Shown: one piece after another, positions 1 to 5,012 of the stretch
How positions within the stretch are numbered: position 1 is the stretch's first letter
How the letters are laid out: each line of letters starts with the position of its first letter
Assembly (NCBI GenBank): GCA_029862285.1
Contig: JAOTXR010000198.1
Location: forward strand, 1 to 5,012
Direction of reading: 5' to 3'
Length of the DNA stretch: 5,012 bases
From: Gammaproteobacteria bacterium
GTDB lineage: Bacteria > Pseudomonadota > Gammaproteobacteria > Steroidobacterales > JABDKV01
Notes under the pieces: model-generated
The model's input: only the letters and a program-made list of their open reading frames with translations
Told to the model about the DNA's origin: nothing
The model's database searches: none
Program-made: the position numbers and the translations under genes

Positions 1-341
1 CGCACGTTGGCATGAGATGTTGGTATATACGGATTATGCGGGTGCAAAACCAGCGAAACCCCCATCGCCTGGAAGCTGCGTCCCGCAAGCACCGGTCGTT
101 GCGCCGTTGCCGATGCCGGTAGTGAATCACCGGCTACCCGCGAGTAATTGATGCCCGCCTTTTCGAACAATGCGCCGTCGGTCAATACCCGACTTTCGCC
201 ACCACCGCCAGCAGCACGCTTCCAGCTATCGCATTGGAAACGACCCGCGCCGTCCAGCTGTTCCAGGTTTGAGGTGATGTCGTCGTGCAGGTCGCACAAC
301 CAGGTTTCGACTGCTTGTATGTTTTCTGAAGTCAGAGTCAT
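1..341 (-). CDS. hemF: HemF, oxygen-dependent coproporphyrinogen III oxidase (N-terminal part)
   Basis: Aerobic haem synthesis enzyme of the cytoplasm: it oxidatively decarboxylates two propionate side chains of coproporphyrinogen III to vinyls, using O2, to give protoporphyrinogen IX. I translated the minus strand by hand from ATG 341; 113 complete codons plus two bases of an Arg codon fit before the left edge. Visible family blocks are [16 protein letters not shown] (residues 38-53), FEKAGINYS (59-67), [10 protein letters not shown] (74-83), and [20 protein letters not shown] (93-112). His100 and His110 align with E. coli His96 and His106, listed as metal/active-site residues, and Ser96 with substrate-binding Ser92. 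About 185 residues are missing compared with the roughly 300-residue family. The start lies 2 bp after the tsaC stop, so translation is probably coupled. Identity is essentially certain; only completeness is unknown. Confidence 0.96.
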   Translation of the reverse strand, partial: MTLTSENIQAVETWLCDLHDDITSNLEQLDGAGRFQCDSWKRAAGGGGESRVLTDGALFEKAGINYSRVAGDSLPASATAQRPVLAGRSFQAMGVSLVLHPHNPYIPTSHANV

Positions 342-343
342 TG

Positions 344-901
344 CTAGGGTCTCAGTACTTTACCGGTCAGCAGATCATGGACCGGCGTCGCTTTGCCGAG
401 CCTGCCAACCGGGCCGCCGAGTATATAGTCGACTTCGTCTCCCAGCATACGCCTTACCGACCGCATGTCGCGCGCCGGTGGACGCCCGCTGGCATTGGCA
501 CTGGTCGACACCAGCGCGTGGCCACATTGGATGCAGAGCGCACTGGCCACAGGATGCGCTGTCACGCGCGCCGCGATGCTTGTATGCCGGCCGGTAAGCC
601 AATCGGGCGCGTGATCTGCCGCGGGCACCAGCCAGGTTTGTGGTCCCGGCCAGGCCTGGTCGAGTTTGCGGCGCGAGGCTTTGGACAGCGGCGCAAAATA
701 ATCCTCCAGCTGGTCGATTCTGGCAGCAATTACTATAAGGCCCTGGTCGGGCGACCGCTGCTTGATTTCCAGTAATCGCGCGACTGCGTCCGGGTCGTCC
801 GGATCGCAGCCCAGGCCGTACACACCCTCGGTTGGATAAGCGATTATCCCGCCGTCATTAACGACAGCAGCAGCGCGTCGGATCAAAAAATCGCTGGGCA
901 T
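344..901 (-). CDS. tsaC: TsaC, threonylcarbamoyl-AMP synthase (YrdC family)
   Basis: Cytoplasmic enzyme that makes threonylcarbamoyl-AMP from threonine, bicarbonate and ATP. TsaB/TsaD/TsaE then transfer the group to A37 of ANN-decoding tRNAs (t6A). The 185-residue protein is close to E. coli TsaC (190). It has the short single-domain form without the Sua5 C-terminal domain. Motifs: [13 protein letters not shown] (21-33), K47-x-R49 in the KQRS stretch, PGPQTW (85-90), [10 protein letters not shown] (108-117) and STSAN-SG (132-139), all typical of the YrdC fold and its nucleotide/tRNA-binding cleft. ATG 901 is the first possible start: an in-frame TGA sits two codons upstream, and the distance to AYPTE matches E. 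coli. It follows topA by 24 bp and precedes hemF by 2 bp. A hairpin abuts the start and no good Shine-Dalgarno is seen, suggesting dependence on topA translation. Confidence 0.95.
   Translation of the reverse strand: MPSDFLIRRAAAVVNDGGIIAYPTEGVYGLGCDPDDPDAVARLLEIKQRSPDQGLIVIAARIDQLEDYFAPLSKASRRKLDQAWPGPQTWLVPAADHAPDWLTGRHTSIAARVTAHPVASALCIQCGHALVSTSANASGRPPARDMRSVRRMLGDEVDYILGGPVGRLGKATPVHDLLTGKVLRP
350..355 (-). promoter_or_regulatory. Weak ribosome binding site of hemF
   Basis: CTGAGA lies 8 bases before the hemF ATG at 341, inside the last codons of tsaC. The GAG core can pair with the 16S anti-Shine-Dalgarno. The match is weak, but the spacing is normal and equals that at smg. With the tsaC stop only 2 bp before the ATG, reinitiation by the same ribosome may supply most of the translation. 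Confidence 0.4.
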
Positions 902-917
902 GGATCAGTGCCGATCC
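902..917 (-). other. Hairpin abutting the tsaC start codon
   Basis: On the mRNA strand GGATC and GATCC form a 5-bp stem, extended by one G-U pair, around a GCAC loop. The stem ends directly before the tsaC ATG (spacing zero). It fills most of the 24-bp gap after the topA stop, where a ribosome binding site would be expected, and no clear Shine-Dalgarno is present. The inner pair is G-U on this strand but A-C on the other, so only the mRNA strand folds fully. A regulatory or coupling role is inference. Confidence 0.4.
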
Positions 918-925
918 GCGGTGTG

Positions 926-3421
926 TCAGCCGTCGTCGGTTTTGCTGACTTTCTTGACCGCCGTCCTTTTCTTTGTCTTCTTCCTGGATGCTTTTTTCTT
1001 TTTGGCTTTTTTCTTTTTCTTCTTTTTGGTCGCAGGTTTCTTGCGTGCGACTTTTTTTGCCGCCTGCTTCAGTTCGGGAGTTGTTTCTGCTTTTGTCTTT
1101 TTCTTTTTCTTCTTCTTCTTCTTTCTGCCACGAACCGGTGCTTTTTCCAGCAGCTCCTGACATTCGGCCAGGCTCAGGCTCTCGGGTTCCCGGTCCTTGG
1201 GCACACGTGCGTTCTTCTCTTTGTTGGTGATGTATGGGCCATAGCGGCCACGCAGTATCTGGATGCCTTCGTCGGGGAAATCCTTGATGAGCTTGTTGGC
1301 GTCTTCAATTTTCTTTTCCTCGATCAGCACCAGCGCGCGATCGAGTTGGATTGTGTAGGGATCGTCTTCGCCGCGTATCGAGACAAACTTGTCGCCGTAG
1401 CGCACATAGGGCCCGTAACGGCCGATCGAAGCAGACACCGCATCGCCATCGGCGGTTTCGCCCAGTTTGCGTGGCAACTTGAATAGATCCAGCGCCTCTT
1501 CGTAGGTGATCGAATCCATCCGTTGGCCGGGTCGCAGACCGGCGAATTTCGGTTTATCTTCGTCATCACGTGTGCCGATCTGCACGAAGGGCCCATAACG
1601 CCCCATGCGTACCGACATCGGCTTGCCGGATTTTGGATCGGTGCCCAGTTCGCGGGCATTTACCGCCTGATCCCGGGTGACGTTGGTTTCGGTTTCCGTG
1701 ACCAAAACAGAGAACGGTCCCCAGAAGCGTTCCAGCACGGGCAGCCAGTTTTCTTCACCGCGTGAGACAGCATCGAGTTCGTCCTCCAGTTTTGCGGTGA
1801 AGTCGTAATCGACGTACTGGGTGAAAAAACTGGTGAGAAAATTATTGACTACGCGACCGATGTCGGTTGGCGTAAACCGTTTGCGATCCAACTCGACGTA
1901 TTCCCGGTTGACCAGAGTCGAGATGATGCTGGCATAGGTGGACGGACGGCCGATGCCGTATTCCTCGAGCGCCTTGACCAGGCTGGCTTCGGTGAAGCGT
2001 GGCGGTGGCTCCGTGAAGTGTTGTTCGGGCAGGACCACCTTGAGCGTAACTTTGTCGCCTTCTTGCATCGGCGGCAGGATCCGGTCTTTGTCATCAGCGG
2101 GTTTGTCGTCCTGGCCTTCCTGATAAACGCTCATGAAACCCGGCTCAACGAGCACCGACCCATTGGCTCTGAAACGGTGGCGTTTGGGGCCATCCGACCC
2201 CGCCAAGAGGTCCGCCGCAACAGTATCGAAAATCGCACTGGTCATCTGGCAGGCCATCGTGCGTTTCCAGATGAGGTCGTACAATCTCAGCTGGTCCTTA
2301 TCCAGTACGTCCTTGAGCGATTCCGGCGTGCGTTCGACCGATGTGGGACGGATCGCCTCATGCGCTTCCTGGGCGTTCTTTGCCTTGGTTTTATAGGTGC
2401 GCGGCTCGTCTGGCAGCTTGTCTTTGCCATAGCGCTCGACAATGACGCTACGTATTTCTTCGATTGCGTCTGCAGCCAGCGTCACCGAGTCGGTACGCAT
2501 GTAGCTGATCAGACCGACCGGACCGGATCCGGTATCGACGCCTTCATAAAGTTTTTGTGCCGTGCGCATGGTGCGTTGAGCGCCGAATCCAAGTTTGCGT
2601 GAGGCTTCCTGTTGCATCGTCGAGGTAGTAAAGGGCGCGGTCGGATTCCGACGACGTTGTTTCTTGGTGATCTTGGCAACAAGCAGTTGCCCTTTCGCCT
2701 CTGAATTGAGCGTACTCTCGACGCGTCTGGCATGATCTTCGTCGCCGATCGTGAACTGCTCAAGCTTTTCGCCATCGAATTCCGCCAGACGGGCGTTGAA
2801 TTCGATCTTGTCCTTTTCAGTCCGGGCATCGACTGTCCAATACTCGCGTGGCTTGAACTTTTCGATTTCCATTTCGCGTTCGACAATCAGGCGCAGTGCC
2901 GGGCTCTGGACCCGACCGGCTGACAGGCCACGGCGAATTTTCTTCCACAACAATGGCGAAAGATTAAAACCGACCAGGTAGTCGAGTGCGCGGCGCGCCT
3001 GCTGGGCGTTTACCAGGTCATCGGACAGTTCCTTCGGATTGGCGATAGCATCGCGCACGGCATTCTTGGTGATCTCGTAGAACACCACGCGATAGACTGG
3101 CTTGCCGTTGAGTGCCTTGCGCTCTCGCAGCAGTTCTGTCAGATGCCAGGAGATCGCCTCGCCTTCACGATCGGGGTCAGTTGCCAGGTACAGCGCATCG
3201 GCCTTCTTCAGGGCCCGGGATATCGCGTCAACATGCTTGCTGTTCTTGTCAATCACGTCGTACTTCATGGCGAAGTTATTAGCGGGATCGACCGCGCCCT
3301 CCTTTGGAATGAGGTCGCGAACGTGGCCATAGGACGCCAGCACCGAGAAATCAGATCCCAGGTACTTTTCGATAGTCTTCGCCTTAGCCGGCGATTCCAC
3401 GATGACGAGATTCTTACTCAT
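926..3421 (-). CDS. topA: DNA topoisomerase I, type IA, with C-terminal repeats and lysine-rich tail
   Basis: Type IA topoisomerase that relaxes negatively supercoiled DNA by cutting one strand through a 5'-phosphotyrosyl link, with Mg2+ bound by the Toprim domain. 831 residues. Toprim domain at about 1-140, with Glu9 in VIVESPAKAKT and the D82-x-D84-x-E86 triad (TDPDREGEA). Other marks are LSAGRVQSPALRL (166-178), catalytic Tyr307 in ISYMRTDS (305-312), AHEAIRPT (353-360) and YGIGRPSTYA (488-497). After the core come three C-terminal repeats marked GRYGP at 607, 667 and 725 (Toprim_C_rpt type). A tail from about 764 is almost all lysine and arginine, with nine Lys in a row at 767-775 and seven at 799-805. 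Only two cysteines are present (391, 754), so the C4 zinc ribbons of E. coli TopA (865 residues) are absent. ATG 3421 gives the standard MSKNLVIVES start; it has no clear Shine-Dalgarno. The gene lies 54 bp after smg and 24 bp before tsaC. Confidence 0.97.
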   Translation of the reverse strand: MSKNLVIVESPAKAKTIEKYLGSDFSVLASYGHVRDLIPKEGAVDPANNFAMKYDVIDKNSKHVDAISRALKKADALYLATDPDREGEAISWHLTELLRERKALNGKPVYRVVFYEITKNAVRDAIANPKELSDDLVNAQQARRALDYLVGFNLSPLLWKKIRRGLSAGRVQSPALRLIVEREMEIEKFKPREYWTVDARTEKDKIEFNARLAEFDGEKLEQFTIGDEDHARRVESTLNSEAKGQLLVAKITKKQRRRNPTAPFTTSTMQQEASRKLGFGAQRTMRTAQKLYEGVDTGSGPVGLISYMRTDSVTLAADAIEEIRSVIVERYGKDKLPDEPRTYKTKAKNAQEAHEAIRPTSVERTPESLKDVLDKDQLRLYDLIWKRTMACQMTSAIFDTVAADLLAGSDGPKRHRFRANGSVLVEPGFMSVYQEGQDDKPADDKDRILPPMQEGDKVTLKVVLPEQHFTEPPPRFTEASLVKALEEYGIGRPSTYASIISTLVNREYVELDRKRFTPTDIGRVVNNFLTSFFTQYVDYDFTAKLEDELDAVSRGEENWLPVLERFWGPFSVLVTETETNVTRDQAVNARELGTDPKSGKPMSVRMGRYGPFVQIGTRDDEDKPKFAGLRPGQRMDSITYEEALDLFKLPRKLGETADGDAVSASIGRYGPYVRYGDKFVSIRGEDDPYTIQLDRALVLIEEKKIEDANKLIKDFPDEGIQILRGRYGPYITNKEKNARVPKDREPESLSLAECQELLEKAPVRGRKKKKKKKKKTKAETTPELKQAAKKVARKKPATKKKKKKKAKKKKASRKKTKKRTAVKKVSKTDDG
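1029..1058 (+). terminator. Terminator-like hairpin plus T7, antisense to topA
   Basis: On the plus strand GTCGCA (1029-1034) and TGCGAC (1046-1051) form a perfect 6-bp stem with an 11-base loop, followed at once by seven T. This is the shape of a weak intrinsic terminator for transcription running against topA. The T run is also simply the complement of the Lys-Lys codons, so the arrangement may be chance. No plus-strand gene exists here for it to end. Confidence 0.2.
1052..1058 (-). other. In-phase A7 slippery heptamer in topA tail
   Basis: Codons for Ala788-Lys789-Lys790 read GCA AAA AAA, so the heptamer A_AAA_AAA sits in the phase used by bacterial -1 frameshift sites. A -1 slip here would replace the last 41 residues by 64 others rich in Glu, Lys and Gln, ending at a TAA at 860-858 inside tsaC (854 residues in total). 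A 6-bp hairpin follows with no spacer, and AGGCGG lies only one base upstream; both are poorly placed for -1 stimulation. Use in the cell is unproven and may be none. Confidence 0.2.
1096..1126. repeat. 31-bp homopurine/homopyrimidine tract with (AAG)5
   Basis: The plus strand is pure C/T from 1096 to 1126. On the coding strand it includes five AAG codons in a row followed by alternating AAA and AAG, encoding the nine-lysine run of TopA (767-775). A second pure tract of 22 bp lies at 1006-1027. Such triplet and homopolymer tracts tend to change length by slippage. A three-base change would only add or remove a lysine. Confidence 0.7.
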
Positions 3422-3444
3422 TAATAAATGTGTCGAGGTTCGGT

Positions 3445-3463
3445 GCCACAGCGACGCCGTGGC
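3445..3463 (-). other. Hairpin in the smg-topA gap (topA leader)
   Basis: In the 54-bp gap the mRNA strand can form an 8-bp stem: GCCAC with GTGGC, a G-U pair, then GC with GC, around a GUC triloop. On the mRNA strand it is not followed by a U run, so it is not an intrinsic terminator for smg. It lies 23 bases before the topA ATG, followed by an AT-rich stretch (ATTTATTA) without a Shine-Dalgarno. On the plus strand the stem carries an A-C mismatch but is followed by TTTT. A role in mRNA stability or topA translation is inference. Confidence 0.4.
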
Positions 3464-3475
3464 TTTTCTGCAGGC

Positions 3476-3949
3476 TCAATGCAGTTCGGTGGGATTGTCC
3501 TCGAATACCAGATTCTCCATACGCGCATATTCTTCATGCTGATCCGACTGGCTGTAAAGCACTATCAGCACGATCCACTTGATCTGCTCCATATCGATAT
3601 CAGTGTCACCCAACGCCATCAGGCGGTCCAGGACCACTTCCAGCTGCGGTGCCGACAGGATTCCTATGTGCTGCAGGTGCATGAGATAGCCCACGGCATC
3701 CACGCCCAGGCGGGATGATTCGGAATCGGAGAAGACCCGCAAAGCATCGGCAGTTGGCGTGCGAGTGTGCGGGCTGTCATTCTCATTGAGTTCGTCGAGC
3801 CATTTAAAAGCCCGCTCGACATTGGGTTCCTCGAATCCGGCGCGCAGCAGCTCGCCCCGGAGAACATGACGGTCCGGTTCGGGTTCGGTATCGGCATCGG
3901 CGAATGCTTCGAACAGATACATCAGTACGTCGAGCACGCTTTCTTTCAT
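3476..3949 (-). CDS. smg: Smg family protein (DUF494), function unknown
   Basis: 157 residues, the same length class as E. coli Smg. Recognised from the N-terminal DVLMYLFEAF (7-16), AGFEEPNVERAFKWLDEL (37-54), the middle GYLMHLQHIGIL (87-98), and the C-terminal IKWIVLIVLYSQ (123-134) and ENLVFEDNPTELH (145-157), including the terminal Leu-His seen in E. coli. The protein is strongly acidic, with about 33 Asp/Glu against 12 Lys/Arg. It has no signal peptide, no cysteine and no catalytic motif that I can name; the hydrophobic stretch at 123-132 is too short for a clear membrane segment. It is likely a soluble helical protein. The ATG overlaps the dprA stop (ATGA), so it is probably translationally coupled to dprA. 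Its persistent place next to dprA and a topoisomerase gene hints at DNA-related work, but no biochemical function is established to my knowledge. Confidence 0.93.
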   Translation of the reverse strand: MKESVLDVLMYLFEAFADADTEPEPDRHVLRGELLRAGFEEPNVERAFKWLDELNENDSPHTRTPTADALRVFSDSESSRLGVDAVGYLMHLQHIGILSAPQLEVVLDRLMALGDTDIDMEQIKWIVLIVLYSQSDQHEEYARMENLVFEDNPTELH

Positions 3950-5012
3950 TCGGGTTGTCTCTTGCTCGTTCTGGAGAAGCCGCCTCCGGCGGTCTGACTA
4001 ATATAACCCCGGAGTTCCAGGATCAGCAGCATGGATGAAACAGCATTCGCCGTCAAACCGCTGCGATCCACCAACGTATCGATTTGTGTCGGCTCATATC
4101 CGATGCATTCCAATAACTTGCCGTACTCCGGGTCAAGCGCCACCGCGGCTGCTTCCGGCTCAGGGGTATCGCCACCGGGCCCGATCGCTGCCTGATAGAC
4201 CGGCGCGAGTTCGTCGAGAATATCCTTAGCGGATTCAACCAGCTTGGCGCCTTCGCGAATCAATCTGTGACAGCCGCGGGCGAGTGGATTGTGAATGGAA
4301 CCGGGGATTGCGAATACTTCTCGACCGTACTCGATAGTGCGGTGCGCTGTGATCAGCGAACCGCTGCGGTGGGCGGCTTCCACAACGAGGGTCCCCAGAG
4401 ATAACCCGGCGATTATGCGGTTCCTCTGCGGAAAATTTGCCCGCCGCGGGGGCGTACCGGGTGGAAATTCACTGACCAGCGCACCGTGTTGTCGTATCTT
4501 TTCCGCCAGCACGGCACGATCTGCGGGATAGACCTGATCGAGGCCGGTGCCGCACACGGCGATTGTAAAGCCACCGCCTGCCAGTGCCCCGTCGTGAGCG
4601 CTGGAATCGATACCCGCGGCCAGCCCACTGGTGATGGTCAACCCACATTTCGTCAGATGCGCCGCAAACGAACGGGCGTTGTCGAGACCGGTCTGGGTCG
4701 GGGTGCGGCTGCCGACAATTGCCAGCTGTGGAACTTGCAGTAGTTCGGGATCGCCGTCGACATAGAGTGCTGCCGGCGCCCCGGGTGTCGCGGCCAGTAG
4801 TAGGGGATAGTCAGGCGAGGTGCGACTTACGAGATGATGTCCGGGTTGCTCCAGCCACGCTATGTCCGTATCGATCTGCTTCTCGTCGGGGCTTAGCAGT
4901 TCATCGATTGTTTGTTGGGGAACTCCGCAACGGGCCAGCTGCGACCTGCCTGCTTCCAAAATTGCGGTCGCGTCGGCATATTCCGACAATAGTGTTTCCA
5001 GCATCTCGGACC
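3946..5012 (-). CDS. dprA: DprA/Smf, DNA processing protein (N-terminus outside window)
   Basis: Cytoplasmic protein that binds incoming single-stranded DNA during natural transformation and loads RecA on it; it is also widespread in species not known to be competent. Counting from the first visible Met (5004), there are 352 residues. A helical N-terminal part (1-50, LEAGRSQLARCGVP) leads to the Rossmann-like core: AIVGSR (95-100), TSGLAAGID (125-133), GTGLDQVYP (152-160), SEFPPGTPP (178-186), FPQRNRIIAGLS (191-202), VVEAAHRSGSLITA (207-220) and REVFAIPGS (228-236). A C-terminal winged-helix-like domain (about 293-345) ends in LELRGYIS. The frame stays open beyond Met5004 to the window edge, and E. 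coli Smf has roughly 20 more residues before the matching helix. The true start is therefore probably upstream, and 5004 an internal Met. The TGA stop overlaps the smg ATG by 4 bp. Confidence 0.95.
   Translation of the reverse strand, partial: SEMLETLLSEYADATAILEAGRSQLARCGVPQQTIDELLSPDEKQIDTDIAWLEQPGHHLVSRTSPDYPLLLAATPGAPAALYVDGDPELLQVPQLAIVGSRTPTQTGLDNARSFAAHLTKCGLTITSGLAAGIDSSAHDGALAGGGFTIAVCGTGLDQVYPADRAVLAEKIRQHGALVSEFPPGTPPRRANFPQRNRIIAGLSLGTLVVEAAHRSGSLITAHRTIEYGREVFAIPGSIHNPLARGCHRLIREGAKLVESAKDILDELAPVYQAAIGPGGDTPEPEAAAVALDPEYGKLLECIGYEPTQIDTLVDRSGLTANAVSSMLLILELRGYISQTAGGGFSRTSKRQPE
3958..3963 (-). promoter_or_regulatory. Weak ribosome binding site of smg
   Basis: AAGAGA lies 8 bases before the smg ATG (3949), inside the last codons of dprA. 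Together with the ATGA overlap it supports this start and coupling to dprA. The same GAGA core and spacing recur at hemF, while topA and tsaC lack it. Confidence 0.45.

Noticed and set aside
148..775. Plus-strand open frames over hemF and tsaC
   Set aside because: They lie opposite two well-recognised genes and encode low-complexity Arg/Pro/Ala-rich text without domains; they are shadows in moderately GC-rich DNA.
858..1163. Minus-strand frame of about 100 codons overlapping the end of topA and the start of tsaC
   Set aside because: As an independent gene it is unsupported: it is the -1 frame of the lysine tail with no homology. It matters only as the possible frameshift product.
900..1486. 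Plus-strand open frames opposite the topA tail, including a phenylalanine-rich, membrane-like one
   Set aside because: The Phe runs are the antisense of Lys codons. These frames overlap a certain gene, have no ribosome site and resemble no known protein.
3422..3446. Possible promoter GTGGCA - 17 bp - TATTAA in front of topA
   Set aside because: Each box matches only 4 of 6 consensus bases, and the transcription start would fall inside topA after its ATG.
1..5012. Mobile element, defence, toxin-antitoxin or other unknown system
   Set aside because: Nearly every base is accounted for by five housekeeping genes in a conserved order; no transposase, terminal repeats, attachment site or unexplained reading frame is visible.

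Overview
The window is one compact, single-direction gene block on the minus strand. It holds five housekeeping genes in transcription order (high to low coordinates): dprA (cut by the right edge), smg, topA, tsaC and hemF (cut by the left edge). No gene on the plus strand can be supported, and I see no tRNA, rRNA, CRISPR array, insertion sequence or phage feature.

The organism is very probably a gammaproteobacterium. Smg (DUF494) is largely confined to gamma- and betaproteobacteria, and the dprA-smg-(topoisomerase)-tsaC order matches the E. coli smf-smg-yrdD-tsaC block. HemF, Smg and TsaC all align readily with the E. coli proteins from memory. TopA is of the form without zinc fingers but with C-terminal repeats and a lysine-rich tail, as I recall from Xanthomonadales and other deep gammaproteobacteria; this points away from enterics but does not fix a genus. 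The DNA is moderately GC-rich by eye, and HemF implies oxygen-dependent haem synthesis.

Layout: dprA 5012-3946 (5' end outside), 4-bp ATGA overlap into smg 3949-3476, 54-bp gap with a hairpin, topA 3421-926, 24-bp gap with a hairpin touching the next start codon, tsaC 901-344, 2-bp gap, hemF 341-1 (3' end outside). The spacing suggests co-transcription and translational coupling. No internal promoter is convincing, and the promoter probably lies upstream of dprA, outside the window. Together the genes serve DNA uptake and recombination (DprA), DNA relaxation (TopA), tRNA t6A modification (TsaC) and haem synthesis (HemF). They form a conserved neighbourhood and not one pathway; Smg has no established function.

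Nothing here looks like a new defence, mobile or biosynthetic system. The points worth a second look are small: the zinc-finger-free TopA with a nearly pure lysine tail, its position in the slot held by yrdD in E. coli, an in-phase A7 slippery heptamer in the tail beside a hairpin, and two mRNA hairpins at starts without a Shine-Dalgarno.
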